NCBI RefSeq assembly: GCF_025847205.1
Contig: NZ_JAOYTH010000002.1
Span: forward strand, 434,001-498,000
Source: Pararhizobium sp. YC-54
GTDB taxonomy: Bacteria > Pseudomonadota > Alphaproteobacteria > Rhizobiales > Rhizobiaceae
DNA: 64,000 bases
Direction: 5' to 3'
The notes below the pieces were generated by a model, which was not told the origin of the DNA, made no database searches, and saw nothing but the letters and a program-made list of their open reading frames with translations. Of the stretch, positions 7,536-16,840 are shown in pieces; position 1 is the first letter of the stretch; every line of letters starts with the position of its first letter. The position numbers were made by a program, and so were the translations under genes.

Positions 7536-9104
7536 TCAAATCCCCCTGACCCGCGGCTCGCCGCCGCCATCCAGCATCAGTGCTGTCAGTGCCCAGACCA
7601 GCGCATCCAGCCGGTCCGGTGAACGGCCGGACGACAGGCCATCCGGCCCGAAATCGCACATCTGGTCTTCCAGCGCCGGAAACGATCCGGCGTGAACGAC
7701 CCGGCCCTGTTCGTAGAGTGCCGCAACCGGCTCCGCCCGCAGCCATTTTCCGCGCGATGCCCTGACCGCCGTCACCGGCAGGTGCGCGTCGATGACGCGC
7801 AGCACGGCCGAAACCATGTCGCCGCCCTGGTTGACCTCGGCAACGATCCGGTCGGCGTCGAAACGCCGATAGGCGCGAACCACAGCGCCTGCCCATCCGG
7901 CTGGGCTTGCCCCTTCGACCGAACAGTCGGCCATGACGACACCACGTCCGGTCCGGTCGAGCCCCGCCACGATGATGCCGCAACAGGATTCCCGTCCCAT
8001 GCCGGAGGGCGGATCGACCGCCACGACGATACGGCCAAGCGGCCCGGTCTCGCGCAGTTTCAACGCCTCGATGCCGGTGCGCGACCACAGCGCATCCTCG
8101 CGATCCTCGATCATCTCGCCGTCGAGTTCCTGCCGTCCCAGCCGCGTGCCGCCGTATCGTCCGGCCATGGCTGCGAGAAATCCCGGCGCCAGGTTGGCCG
8201 CATTGTCGCCGGTCCTGATCCGGCAGGTCACGGTGCTCGGATCGGCGATCAGCGCCTTCAGCACCGGCACCGGCCGCGGCGTTGTCGTCACCAGCGCGCG
8301 CGGATCATCGCCGAGCCGCAGCGCAAACTGCAGCATGTCCCATGTTTCCTGCCCGTGTTTCCATTTGCCGAGTTCGTCGCACCAGGCATAGTCGAATTGC
8401 GGCCCGCGCAGGCTTTCGGGATCCTCTGACGAGAATATCTGCGCCACCGTGCCGTTCGGCCAGACCAGCCGGCGCCGTGATGCCTCGAAATCCGGCCGGT
8501 TGTCTCGCGCAATCCGGCAAATGCCGGAAACCCCGTCGATCATCACCTCGCGCGCATCGCCGAGCGTCTCGGCCACCAGCGCGATCCGCAGGCCCGGCCG
8601 CGCCGCCTTGCCGGCCGCCAGCTCCTGCACCCATTCGGCCCCCGCCCGCGTCTTGCCCGACCCGCGCCCGCCCATCAAAAGCCAGACCCGCCAGTCGCCT
8701 TCGGGTGGTTGCTGTTCGGAGCGGCAGATATTGCTCCAGGTGCCAAGCAGACGATGAAGTTGTATAGCGTCCTTCTTCAAAAACGCCCGCGTCGCTTGCG
8801 CATTGCAAACCGGCAGGTCTGCGTCGCGATGAGAATGCTCACTGATTAAGAAGGGCTCTTCGGCGCCGGCAGCCGATCCTGCTGTTTGTTCCTTCTGATC
8901 GCCCGAGCCGCGCGTGGGCTTGCGACTTTCGCAAACAGATGCCGCGTCGTCACAGCTTTCTTCAAAATCCTCACCGGCAGAGGTGGACGCCCGATCATCC
9001 CTCAGCAGACTAGCCCCCACCCGTTTCAGCAAGCGTTCGGTATTATTGTGGGCATCGAGCACCCACCCCATTTCCGTATCGCGAGAGGTTTCGATCCCGC
9101 CCAT
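7536..9104 (-). CDS. Phage/GTA terminase large subunit (g2-like)
   Basis: DNA-packaging ATPase and nuclease. The ATPase part has Walker A LLMGGRGSGKTRAGAEW and Walker B FDYAWCDELGKW, followed by the coupling motif ALVTTTPRPVPVLKAL. The nuclease part has acidic residues in RIVVAVDPPSG, RIVAEVNQGGDM and SPDRLDALVWALTAL. The frame is open up to 9305, giving 589 residues, but that overlaps the upstream gene by 170 bases. Starting at the ATG at 9104, behind GGAAAG, removes the overlap and leaves 522 residues. Even this leaves an N-terminal stretch of roughly 130 residues before the ATPase core that looks low-complexity, so a later start is also possible. Confidence 0.85.
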   Translation of the reverse strand: MGGIETSRDTEMGWVLDAHNNTERLLKRVGASLLRDDRASTSAGEDFEESCDDAASVCESRKPTRGSGDQKEQTAGSAAGAEEPFLISEHSHRDADLPVCNAQATRAFLKKDAIQLHRLLGTWSNICRSEQQPPEGDWRVWLLMGGRGSGKTRAGAEWVQELAAGKAARPGLRIALVAETLGDAREVMIDGVSGICRIARDNRPDFEASRRRLVWPNGTVAQIFSSEDPESLRGPQFDYAWCDELGKWKHGQETWDMLQFALRLGDDPRALVTTTPRPVPVLKALIADPSTVTCRIRTGDNAANLAPGFLAAMAGRYGGTRLGRQELDGEMIEDREDALWSRTGIEALKLRETGPLGRIVVAVDPPSGMGRESCCGIIVAGLDRTGRGVVMADCSVEGASPAGWAGAVVRAYRRFDADRIVAEVNQGGDMVSAVLRVIDAHLPVTAVRASRGKWLRAEPVAALYEQGRVVHAGSFPALEDQMCDFGPDGLSSGRSPDRLDALVWALTALMLDGGGEPRVRGI

Positions 9105-9135
9105 CTTTCCGGTCAACGTCTTGGCGCGGCTTCGC

Positions 9136-9726
9136 TCACGACGGTCCGCTGGATTTGGCGTCACCGATGGCGCGCTCGGCAGACGAACGCTCTGCTTCAG
9201 CGCCTTTGACTGCCGCTTCTCTCGCTCGCTCTTGTTCACGCTCACGGGCGATATCCTGCGCTCGGCTTTCAATTCGGGCTTCGAATTCCGCTTGAAGCTT
9301 TTCAAATCCCACCTGGTCGAAGTCCTGCTCGGCCATCATCTGCCGGTCATGGGCAATCGTCCTTTGCAGGCTGTCGATCTTTTCCAGCGTCCGCACGATC
9401 ACCGACATCGCCTCGATGCTCGCCTTGGCGTCGGCCTGGATCAGCTTGCGGTCGATGTCGTCGCCCGCCGCCTCCGCCTTGCCGCCGGCTATCCGCCGCA
9501 GCCGCTGGAACTGCGCCATCTGCTCGCGCAATTCCCGGGTCATGCCGTTCAGCATGTCCTGCAGATCATCGAGCGGCGACGCAGGCTTGGCCTTGGTCTC
9601 GAGGATCACCCGGCGGGCGGCGTCCTCAAGGGCTGCATCCGCCTCTTGCCGCAACACCCCGTCATAGACCGGCGCCTTCGGCCACAGGCCAAACAGTGCC
9701 GGATCGAAATCCAGATCAGACGTCAT
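9136..9726 (-). CDS. Coiled-coil protein in the small-terminase (g1-like) position
   Basis: The product is 196 residues starting MTSDLDFDPALFGLWPKAPV. The long helical C-terminal part (LQAEFEARIESRAQDIARER and on) is strongly coiled-coil and rich in Glu, Arg and Ala. The middle has MNGMTRELREQMAQFQRLRRIAGGK. AAGGA lies seven bases before the ATG at 9726; a GTG at 9729 is also possible. It lies directly upstream of the terminase, where RcGTA has its small-terminase gene g1, so a packaging role is a positional inference. I do not recognise a named domain with confidence. Confidence 0.7.
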   Translation of the reverse strand: MTSDLDFDPALFGLWPKAPVYDGVLRQEADAALEDAARRVILETKAKPASPLDDLQDMLNGMTRELREQMAQFQRLRRIAGGKAEAAGDDIDRKLIQADAKASIEAMSVIVRTLEKIDSLQRTIAHDRQMMAEQDFDQVGFEKLQAEFEARIESRAQDIAREREQERAREAAVKGAEAERSSAERAIGDAKSSGPS

Positions 9727-9744
9727 CACAATGTCCTTGAACTC

Positions 9745-9793
9745 ACCCTCCCCTTGAGGGGGAGGGTCGGAGCAAAGCTCCGGGGTGGGGTGA
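9745..9793. repeat. Rhizobium-type intergenic mosaic repeat, short module
   Basis: Contains CCTCCCCTTGAGGGGGAGG followed by GGAGCAAAGCTCCGGGGTG. It is nearly identical to the second module of the repeat near 7450-7500, so the terminase gene is bracketed by related copies in the same orientation. Confidence 0.75.
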
Positions 9794-9966
9794 CCGCCGT
9801 AAAAAGCAAATCCCGCCGCTGAAACCGTGAGGAAGCAACCGCCTCACCCACTTTTCCGACTGTGCCATAACCCTATCAAACCACCGTCACGCCGTCAAGG
9901 ATTATTTTCCTATTAGGATTATTTTCGTAAATTTGCGCATTCCGGCATGCGTGCTACACTTTCCAC

Positions 9967-10305
9967 ATGAGAACCGAGGACCTGGAAAAGTGGGCCATGA
10001 GCCTGCCCGGTGCTGTTGAAAGCGCCCATTTCGGCAAACGCGACTTTCGCGTCGGCAAGCGTATCTTCATGTCATTGCCGGAAGCCGGGCGCGCCGTTGT
10101 CAAGTTCACGCCCGACCAGCAGAAGCTCTTTCTCGAGACCGAGCCAGGCGTCTGCGCAGCGGTTCCCGGCGGCTGGGGCGCCAAGGGCTGGACCTCCGTC
10201 TATTTCGCAGATGCCGAAGAAGACATTATCGGCCATGTGATGGAAACCGCCTGGCGCAACGTCGCGCCCAAAGGTCTTTTGAAACCGGCGCATCAAGCCG
10301 AGTAA
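9967..10305 (+). CDS. MmcQ/YjbR family protein
   Basis: Small 112-residue protein of the MmcQ/YjbR (CyaY-like fold) family. Landmarks are the N-terminal MSLPGAVESAHFGKRDFRVG, the central VVKFTPDQQKLFLETEPGVC and the C-terminal GWTSVYFADAEEDIIGHVMETAWRNVAPKGL. Some relatives are called DNA-binding, but the biochemical role is not established. The gene stands alone and ends two bases from the stop of the oppositely oriented YcgN-type gene. It is divergent from the GTA cluster across about 240 bases holding the short mosaic repeat and an AT-rich stretch. Confidence 0.88.
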   Translation: MRTEDLEKWAMSLPGAVESAHFGKRDFRVGKRIFMSLPEAGRAVVKFTPDQQKLFLETEPGVCAAVPGGWGAKGWTSVYFADAEEDIIGHVMETAWRNVAPKGLLKPAHQAE

Positions 10306-10307
10306 GC

Positions 10308-10775
10308 CTATCGCTCGCCGCGCTCGCCCACCGTCAGCGGCCAGGTCACGAGATAGTCCTCCAGATCCTCGACATCGACATCATCCTCGGACACGGTGCG
10401 GCCGCGCACCGAAATGCCCGCCTGATGCACGGTTTCCGGATCGCCGGATATCAGCGGATGCCACCAGTAGAGGTCGAGCCCGTCGCGCACCAGCCGGTAG
10501 CCGCAGGTCGGCGGCAGCCAGGAGAGCGTCTCCACCTCTTCCGGCGTCAGCTGGATACAGTCCGGCACTGTCGCCTGCCGGTTGGGATAGTCCTTGCACC
10601 GGCAGCTCTCACCATCAAGCAGCGTACAGCCGACACTGGTCCAGGCGATCTCGCCCGTATCCCAGTCCTCCAGCTTGTTGAGACAACAGAGCCCGCAGCC
10701 GTCGCAGAGGCTTTCCCACTCGGCATTCGTCATCTCGGCCAGCGATTTCGTCTTCCAGAAGGGCTGTTCGCCCAT
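10308..10775 (-). CDS. YcgN/UPF0260 family cysteine-cluster protein
   Basis: The product is 155 residues starting [20 protein letters not shown]. It has the conserved cysteine cluster [14 protein letters not shown] (about residues 24-37), then C in [19 protein letters not shown] and [12 protein letters not shown], a pattern suited to binding a metal or Fe-S centre. An open frame continues far upstream to 13370, but that part is only the reverse complement of the penicillin-binding protein gene. The ATG at 10775 with GGAAG upstream gives the normal family length. Function unknown in this family. Confidence 0.9.
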   Translation of the reverse strand: MGEQPFWKTKSLAEMTNAEWESLCDGCGLCCLNKLEDWDTGEIAWTSVGCTLLDGESCRCKDYPNRQATVPDCIQLTPEEVETLSWLPPTCGYRLVRDGLDLYWWHPLISGDPETVHQAGISVRGRTVSEDDVDVEDLEDYLVTWPLTVGERGER

Positions 10776-10925
10776 GCGCTTTATTCTTCCATCCGTTGGA
10801 TTTTCGCCGACAATTTTACAAAAGATTGGCGGATTTTTAAGGCTCATTACCGATATCGACGTAGAATAGAAACCCGGCCCATGCAAATATTGCCAGGGAC
10901 TTGAAGCCATCAGGATGCGACCGCG

Positions 10926-13172
10926 TTGCAGGATCCAAGCCAAGACGACAGCCCGAACCAGGAAAACGGCGTTCCGAAGGACGACCGTCCAAGGAAGCGC
11001 CATATCCTGCTGCGCATCGATTCGTGGATCGATTCGACCGTCTGGAATGCCGGTTTCCGGCTTGGCGTCTGGTGGGAGGACATCACCATCTTTTCCCGCC
11101 GCTTTTCCGTGCGCGGCTGGAAGAAGGCGCTGTTCGAGGTGCTCGGCGAATGCATGACCTGGGGCACCGCCGGTTCGGTGCTGATGCTGGCGCTCGCCCT
11201 TCCCGCCTTTGAGGAAACCAAGGGAAACTGGCGGGCGCAGGGCGATTTCGCCGTCACGTTCCTTGATCGCTACGGCAACGAGATCGGCCATCGCGGCATC
11301 ATCCACGAGGATTCCGTGCCGATCGACGAATTGCCGGACACGCTGGTCAAGGCGGTTCTGGCCACCGAAGATCGCCGCTTCTTCGATCACTACGGCATCG
11401 ATTTCCTCGGCCTGTCCCGCGCCATGACGGAAAACGCCCGGGCCGGCGGTGTCGTCCAGGGCGGCTCGACGCTGACCCAGCAGCTGGCGAAAAACCTGTT
11501 CCTGTCGAACGAGCGCACCATCGAGCGCAAGATCAAGGAAGCCTTCCTTGCCGTCTGGCTCGAATGCAACCTGTCGAAGAAGGAAATCCTGCGCCTCTAT
11601 CTCGACCGCGCCTATATGGGCGGCGGCACGTTCGGGGCGGCGGCGGCCTCGCAGTTCTATTTCGGCAAGAACATCACCGATATCAATCTGGCCGAAAGTG
11701 CCATGCTGGCCGGCCTGTTCAAGGCGCCTGCCCGCTATGCGCCGCATGTCAACCTGCCGGCCGCCCGCGCCCGCGCCAACGAGGTATTGACCAATCTCGT
11801 CCAGGGCGGGCTGATGACCGAGGGCCAGGTCATTGCCGCGCGTCTCACCCCGGCGACGGTCATCGACCGCGCCCAGGTCAGTGCGCCTGATTTCTTCCTG
11901 GATTGGGCCTTCGACGAGACGAAGCGCATCGCAGCACCGTTTGCCCAGCATTCGCTGGTCGTTCGCACCACCATCGACATGGGGCTGCAGCAGGCAGCGG
12001 AAGAATCGGTCGAATCCAGCCTCCGGCAATATGGCGAGAGCTACAAGGTCAAGCAGGGCGCCATGGTGATGATCGAGAATGGCGGCCCGGTGCGCGCCAT
12101 GGTCGGCGGCCGCGATTATGGCGAAAGCCAGTTCAACCGCGCCACCAAGGCGCTGCGCCAGCCCGGATCCTCCTTCAAGGTCTACACCTATACGGCGGCG
12201 ATGGAAAAAGGCTTCACACCGGAGTCCACCATCAGCGACGCGCCGATCACCTGGCGCGGCTGGTCGCCAAAGAATTACGGTCGCAGCTATTCCGGCCGGG
12301 TCACCATGCTGACCGCGATCGCCAAGTCGATCAACACCGTCCCCGTGCGCCTCGCCAAGGACGAACTCGGCACCGAGGTCATCGCCGCAACCGCAAAGAA
12401 GATGGGTGTCGAAACCCCGCTCCGTACCGACAAGACCATGCCGCTCGGCACCTCCGAAGTGACCGTTCTCGACCAGGCGACGGCCTACGCGGTCTTTCCC
12501 GCCGGCGGGCTGCAGGCGCGCCGGCACGGCATCAGCCAGATCCTCAATTATGACGGCGATATCCTCTACGACTTCGGCCGCGACGAGCCGCCCGCCAAGC
12601 GCGTCGTCAGCGAAGCGGCCAACGCCAGCATGAACTACATGCTGACCCAGATCCCCATCATCGGCACCGCCCGCCGGGCGGCGCTCGACAACGGCATCGT
12701 CGTCGGCGGCAAGACCGGCACGACGCAGGCCTATCGCGACGCCTGGTTCGTCGGGTTTACCGGCGATTATACGACCGCCGTCTGGTACGGCAATGACGAC
12801 TATACCTCGACCAACGACATGACCGGCGGCTCGCTTCCGGCCATGACCTTCAAGCGGCTGATGGACTATGCCGAACAGGGTATCGAGCACCGGGCCATCC
12901 CCGGCATCGAAAACCCGCTGCCCGGCCCGGATGCGAAGAAGAAGGCGGCCGAGACCGCAGCCGCCAAACCAGCCGACGAAAACGCCCTGCCGCCGCTTGT
13001 GCGTCCCCGCTCGCTGTCCTCCGAGGTCACCCGCCTGCTGAAGTCGATCGGCGAAAAGTTCAACACCGCCCCGCCGCTGAAGGCCCCGGCCGAAGTCCCC
13101 GGCAAGGTCGCCGAAATCGATCCGCAACCGACCGGCAATATCGTCAAGGGAGGCAGGGATGCGAGGCGGTGA
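10926..13172 (+). CDS. Bifunctional penicillin-binding protein, class A (PBP1 family)
   Basis: Murein polymerase of 748 residues. It has a cytoplasmic N-terminus, one membrane segment at about residues 78-95, a GT51 glycosyltransferase domain with catalytic Glu148 in [15 protein letters not shown] and the [13 protein letters not shown] motif. The transpeptidase domain has S415 in [15 protein letters not shown] near 465 and K596 in [19 protein letters not shown]. The C-terminal 100 residues are Pro/Ala-rich. The frame opens with TTG at 10926; a nearby ATG is out of frame. It is divergent from the YcgN-type gene and acts at the periplasmic face of the inner membrane. Confidence 0.93.
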   Translation: MQDPSQDDSPNQENGVPKDDRPRKRHILLRIDSWIDSTVWNAGFRLGVWWEDITIFSRRFSVRGWKKALFEVLGECMTWGTAGSVLMLALALPAFEETKGNWRAQGDFAVTFLDRYGNEIGHRGIIHEDSVPIDELPDTLVKAVLATEDRRFFDHYGIDFLGLSRAMTENARAGGVVQGGSTLTQQLAKNLFLSNERTIERKIKEAFLAVWLECNLSKKEILRLYLDRAYMGGGTFGAAAASQFYFGKNITDINLAESAMLAGLFKAPARYAPHVNLPAARARANEVLTNLVQGGLMTEGQVIAARLTPATVIDRAQVSAPDFFLDWAFDETKRIAAPFAQHSLVVRTTIDMGLQQAAEESVESSLRQYGESYKVKQGAMVMIENGGPVRAMVGGRDYGESQFNRATKALRQPGSSFKVYTYTAAMEKGFTPESTISDAPITWRGWSPKNYGRSYSGRVTMLTAIAKSINTVPVRLAKDELGTEVIAATAKKMGVETPLRTDKTMPLGTSEVTVLDQATAYAVFPAGGLQARRHGISQILNYDGDILYDFGRDEPPAKRVVSEAANASMNYMLTQIPIIGTARRAALDNGIVVGGKTGTTQAYRDAWFVGFTGDYTTAVWYGNDDYTSTNDMTGGSLPAMTFKRLMDYAEQGIEHRAIPGIENPLPGPDAKKKAAETAAAKPADENALPPLVRPRSLSSEVTRLLKSIGEKFNTAPPLKAPAEVPGKVAEIDPQPTGNIVKGGRDARR

Positions 13173-13218
13173 TGGCTGTGTATCCATAACGATGGCGATG
13201 GCCGCTCTCCCGCCTAGC

Positions 13219-13364
13219 CGCCCCCCTCTGTCCCTCCGGGACATCTCCCCCACGAGGGGGGAGATCGGCCGGGAGATCCGTGCCTCATCCGTAAGGTGGC
13301 CTTCAAAGGTTTTGGCAATCTCCCCCCTTGAGGGGCAGATGTCACGGAGTGACAGAGGGGGGTA
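13219..13364. repeat. Rhizobium-type intergenic mosaic repeat
   Basis: Palindromic modules CCCCCTCTGTC...CTCCCCCACGAGGGGGGAG and CTCCCCCCTTGAGGGG...GACAGAGGGGGG form inverted ends around a short centre. It fills most of the 250-base gap after the penicillin-binding protein gene. It is a variant of the family seen elsewhere in the window. Confidence 0.75.
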
Positions 13365-13425
13365 TGCCACCTCAAACCCTCAGCGTCATTTCCCACCCAT
13401 CCCCGCAAATCCCCGGTAGCCCGCT

Positions 13426-14013
13426 TTGTTCCGCATCCCTCTCCTCGTCGCCCTTGCCCTCACCGTCGCCTTCGGCATCGGTATCGTTTCGAGCGTATCC
13501 GCCCTGAAGGCCACGGTTGGCTTCGGGGCGATTGCGCTTGGTCCGTGGGTGGCCTTTCCCGAGGCGCAGACGGAAAATACCGATCCCTATGCCAAGGCGC
13601 ACCGGGCGCGCGCCGGCAAGCTGCTCTATGGCGGTGCGGAAGGGCTGCAATTTACCGCCGCCATCGACAGCACCGGTGAAAAGCTGTCCTCCGGCTGTAC
13701 CTACGATATCGCCGGCGTCACCCCGCCCGCCCGCTTCTGGACGCTGTATGCGACCACTGCCAACGATCAGCCGATGAAGACCGGCCCGGAACTGCCGGCG
13801 GCAACCAATGCCTGGACGGTACTGCGAAAGCCCGATAGTTCCTTCGTCATCCATGTCTCGCCGGTTGCCCAGCCGGACAACTGGCTGGCCACGCGCCGCG
13901 TCGGCGCCTTCAAGCTGGTGCTGACCCTGCTCGATACCCCGACGGCCGGTTCTTCCGGTCTCATCGATCTCACCATGCCGAAGATCGTCAAGACGGGGTG
14001 CCCGGATGCGTAG
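13426..14013 (+). CDS. DUF1214 domain-containing secreted or anchored protein
   Basis: The product is 195 residues with an N-terminal hydrophobic segment (about residues 5-25) that could be a signal anchor. The DUF1214-type block includes TYDIAGVTPPARFWTLYATTANDQPM, SSFVIHVSPVAQPDNWLATR and FKLVLTLLDTPTAG, and it ends with MPKIVKTGC. The frame opens with TTG at 13426; no better start is apparent. The stop overlaps the next gene by eight bases. DUF1214 and DUF1254 are often two halves of one larger protein elsewhere, so the pair probably acts as one envelope complex of unknown function. Confidence 0.85.
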   Translation: MFRIPLLVALALTVAFGIGIVSSVSALKATVGFGAIALGPWVAFPEAQTENTDPYAKAHRARAGKLLYGGAEGLQFTAAIDSTGEKLSSGCTYDIAGVTPPARFWTLYATTANDQPMKTGPELPAATNAWTVLRKPDSSFVIHVSPVAQPDNWLATRRVGAFKLVLTLLDTPTAGSSGLIDLTMPKIVKTGCPDA

Positions 14014-14551
14014 CGCGCTTTTCGCCATCCTTGTCGGGCTCGTCGGGGCAGCCCTCTTGCACATCGTCATCATTCTCACCTTGCCGCAATTTACCGGCAG
14101 GGATGCCTATAGCCGGGTGCTCGGCCTTTACGAGATGGACAGCTTCTTCCCGCTCGCCAGCGAGCCCGGTCCGACAGGGCTTGCCAATGACGATCCGTTC
14201 CTGCGGGTCGCCGTCTGCGGCTTTTCGGTCGATGCCGGGCCAGCCCGCTTCGTCGCCAAGGGCGCCATACCGTTCTGGTCGCTGGTCATTTACGACGTCA
14301 ATTCCAACGAGATTTTCAGCATGAACGACCATACGGCGGTCAACGGCAATCTCGATCTGGTCATGGCCACGCCGATCCAGCTCGTTGATCTGAGAAAGAC
14401 GCCATCTGCAAGTCTCGCTCAGTCGATCATGGTGGAAATGCCGGAGGAGGAAGGCTATGCCGTGCTGCGCGCCCTGGCGCCGACGGACAGCTATGAAGAG
14501 ACCGTGCGCAACTTCCTGGCCGAATCCAGCTGCGAACCCTTCCGGCGATAG
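14006..14551 (+). CDS. DUF1254 domain-containing membrane-anchored protein
   Basis: The product is 181 residues with a membrane segment at residues 4-26 (LFAILVGLVGAALLHIVIIL) followed by a periplasmic domain. The DUF1254-type landmarks are ANDDPFLRVAVCGFSVDAGP, IPFWSLVIYDVNSNEIFSMN and a C-terminal ESSCEPF. It overlaps the DUF1214 gene by eight bases and should be translated from the same message. Function unknown; the paired arrangement is common in rhizobia. Confidence 0.87.
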   Translation: MRSALFAILVGLVGAALLHIVIILTLPQFTGRDAYSRVLGLYEMDSFFPLASEPGPTGLANDDPFLRVAVCGFSVDAGPARFVAKGAIPFWSLVIYDVNSNEIFSMNDHTAVNGNLDLVMATPIQLVDLRKTPSASLAQSIMVEMPEEEGYAVLRALAPTDSYEETVRNFLAESSCEPFRR

Positions 14552-14686
14552 TTTTCAGGGAAAGCGTGCAGCCGCCGTTTTCGGCTGGCAGTCTTCAAAT
14601 CAATGGGATGCAATGCACCGGACCGGCGATGCCGTTCAGATAGAAGCCGGAGCGCTGCGGAAAAAGCGCCGAACCAGCAAGGAACG

Positions 14687-14887
14687 TCAGTGCTTCTTTG
14701 CCCTGCCTGGAGCCGGTTTCGCCCCTGGGGCCGGTTTCGACAGTGTGTCGTCCGGATGACCGTCCAGCCGCTCGTAGCGGATGCCGGTAAACAACAGGAT
14801 CACCGCATTGCTGGGGGCAATCGGACCCATGGATGGTTTTGGCGGGGCCCGCACAAGGCGGTCCTCCAGTCTGATAACGTCTGCCAT
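14687..14887 (-). CDS. Small conserved hypothetical protein
   Basis: The product is 66 residues starting MADVIRLEDRLVRAPPKPSM. It is basic, without membrane segments, and ends in a Pro/Ala/Lys-rich tail (KPAPGAKPAPGRAKKH). GGAGAC lies seven bases before the ATG at 14887, better than the ATG at 14899. The opening DVIRLEDR resembles small unnamed proteins of rhizobia. No function can be assigned. It lies opposite to the DUF1254 gene. Confidence 0.6.
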   Translation of the reverse strand: MADVIRLEDRLVRAPPKPSMGPIAPSNAVILLFTGIRYERLDGHPDDTLSKPAPGAKPAPGRAKKH

Positions 14888-15292
14888 GCTCGTCTCCAAA
14901 AAACGGTTGAGACGGATGAACTACCGTACTGATTTCACCCTGCCCGTTTTGCGGGCTGACGCGGTCCCTTTGCCGTAAGGCTTTGGGCATCTGCGCCTTT
15001 CTCGTTGCTCCTTCTTCCGGGAATTCCGGATTTCATGCCATTCCACATGCAAGAATGCGGATCATGTCCGTGGACATCACCTGCCGTCAGATTGAGCCAT
15101 ACGATAGTTAACAGCTCCTTAATGGTCAAAACCTCAATTCATGCGAAACGCAATTGGGCCCGGCCCTCAAAACTGACGTGTCCGGCGCCAAGGCACCGGA
15201 CAATGTTCCCGCCCTGCAAGAACCAATATAGACAGGCATCCTCGCCTTGGATGTTCCGTGCGGAACATCACCGGCAAGCACCGGCAAAGCGC
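14888..15292. other. Intergenic stretch without a recognisable gene
   Basis: About 400 bases between two minus-strand small genes. Frames in this stretch are short and lack a ribosome binding site. I see no repeat of the families found elsewhere. It presumably carries the promoter of the 66-residue protein gene (14887) and the 3' end of the ElaB-like gene transcript. Confidence 0.4.
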
Positions 15293-15580
15293 TTAACGCC
15301 GCGCCAGCAGGCCGAACACGAAAGCGACGCCGGCAATCGCCAGCAGCGTCGAAACCGGCTCCTCGCGGACGCGGTCACGCAACCGTTCCGTCAGCACATC
15401 GACCTCTGACGCCGCAACAGCCTTGGCGCTGCTGCCGATGGCCGAAACTGACTCGGTCAGACGGGCAATTTCGGCACGCAGCTCAACCAGCTGGTTCTCA
15501 AGATCGGCTTTTGCCGTGCTGGCTCCGATCCCGGCGACATCAGCCTCGTTCGGCATAGCTGCGAATTTCTTTTCGACCAT
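15293..15580 (-). CDS. ElaB/YqjD (DUF883)-like membrane-anchored protein
   Basis: The product is 95 residues. A long amphipathic, coiled-coil-like region (about 22-70, LENQLVELRAEIARLTESVS) precedes the RDRVREEPVSTLLAIAGVAFVFG segment, the membrane anchor typical of DUF883 proteins, and the chain ends LLARR. E. coli relatives sit in the inner membrane and bind ribosomes in stationary phase; that role is only inferred here. It is encoded alone, with a promoter presumably in the 330-base gap that separates it from the divergent SH3 gene. Confidence 0.85.
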   Translation of the reverse strand: MVEKKFAAMPNEADVAGIGASTAKADLENQLVELRAEIARLTESVSAIGSSAKAVAASEVDVLTERLRDRVREEPVSTLLAIAGVAFVFGLLARR

Positions 15581-15913
15581 GGTCAGGGCTCCTTTTGCAA
15601 TCCTGCCTCAACGCATCAGTCCGGATTTGGTTCCGCATTGCTGCAGCCAGATCGTGGCTCCTCCACCATTTCCCGGCCGTTTTATCATTGTGCGCCGTTA
15701 CCCTTCACATCGCCCATTCCCATCGCCCCGGGTCCCCGGAACGAAGCAGGCAGTCTGCGCGTTAATCTGCGCGGAACATAAAGGCCGGACACACCGGTCA
15801 CCTCAAAAAAGACACAAAAACAACGGTGTCTGCGGCAAACCGCGTGACTGCAACGCACGCCGGAATGGACAAGGTCCGATGCACAGGGCCCAATGCACAG
15901 GGATGGAACGTCA

Positions 15914-16714
15914 ATGACGATACCGCGACAATATTCATTGAAATCAGCGCTGATGGCGATAGCCGTAGCGGCGGCGGCTTTTCTGCTGCCGGTTGCCGCT
16001 CAGGCGGCTGAAGGCTTTGCGACAGCGAATGTCAACATGCGCTCCGGCCCCAGCACGCGGTACCCGGCCGTCACCGTCATTCCCGCCGGCACTGCGGTTG
16101 AAATCCATGGCTGCCTTGCCGACGTGCCCTGGTGCGACGTTTCCTTCTATGACGGCCGGGGATGGGTCGCTGGCCGGTATGTGCAGGCGCTGTATCAGCA
16201 ACGGCGCGTTTACGTCGAGCCCGATTACTACGACTCGCTCGGCATACCGCTGGTGACATTCGAGTTCGGCACCTACTGGGACCGCCACTATCGCCACCGC
16301 GACTTCTATAGGGAGCGCGATTATTACCGGCGCGACCGCGACAGGGATCGCTACACTCCGGACCGCCGCCCACGGCGCGATTACAACACCTATCAGCGCC
16401 CGCGTTACAACGATGAGGATGGCATCATCATCGAACGCCCGCGCCGCGACCGTGACCGCGACCGGGAACGCATCGAGCGCCGGCGCGACGACAATTCCCG
16501 GCAGTTCGACAACGACCAGAGCAACCGGCGCGAACGCGATCGCGAGCGCATCGAACGCCGCAATCGCAACAGCGAGCAGCAAATCGAGCGCCGCAACAAC
16601 CGGCAGGAACGCAGCAACCGGCAGGAACGCAACCGGGATGGCGATAACAGATATCGCAAGGGCGGCCAACAGGGCGGTGACGGTTGCCGCCCCCGCGACC
16701 CCAACTGCAACTAG
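15914..16714 (+). CDS. Secreted SH3-domain protein with Arg/Asp-rich tail
   Basis: The product is 266 residues. The signal peptide covers about residues 1-32 (SALMAIAVAAAAFLLPVAAQAA). A bacterial SH3 domain follows: FATANVNMRSGPSTRYPAVT, VEIHGCLADVPWCDVSFYDG and GWVAGRYVQAL. After a YYDSLGIPLVTFEFGTYWD linker, the C-terminal half is a low-complexity tail dominated by Arg, Asp, Asn, Gln and Glu (RRDRDRDR-type runs). SH3b domains usually bind cell-wall peptides, so an envelope role is likely. I use the ATG at 15914 because it places the signal peptide at the N-terminus. Confidence 0.85.
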   Translation: MTIPRQYSLKSALMAIAVAAAAFLLPVAAQAAEGFATANVNMRSGPSTRYPAVTVIPAGTAVEIHGCLADVPWCDVSFYDGRGWVAGRYVQALYQQRRVYVEPDYYDSLGIPLVTFEFGTYWDRHYRHRDFYRERDYYRRDRDRDRYTPDRRPRRDYNTYQRPRYNDEDGIIIERPRRDRDRDRERIERRRDDNSRQFDNDQSNRRERDRERIERRNRNSEQQIERRNNRQERSNRQERNRDGDNRYRKGGQQGGDGCRPRDPNCN

Positions 16715-16736
16715 ACGAAACCTCACACATTGAGCG

Positions 16737-16761
16737 ACGGGCGGCATTGCCGCCCGTTTTC
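16737..16761 (+). terminator. Intrinsic terminator of the SH3-protein gene
   Basis: Stem ACGGGCGGC / GCCGCCCGT with a three-base ATT loop followed by a T run, 22 bases after the SH3 gene stop on the same strand. Confidence 0.75.
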
Positions 16762-16840
16762 GCACCACCAAACACGCCAAAGCGCCGCGCATCACTCATG
16801 ACGCCACAGTATTCCACACAACCTATTTCTGCGCTGGGTG

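Noticed and set aside
10776..13370. Very long minus-strand open frame continuing upstream from the YcgN-type gene
   Set aside because: It is the reverse complement of the penicillin-binding protein gene; composition and lack of motifs mark it as a shadow frame. Only the part up to 10775 is a gene.
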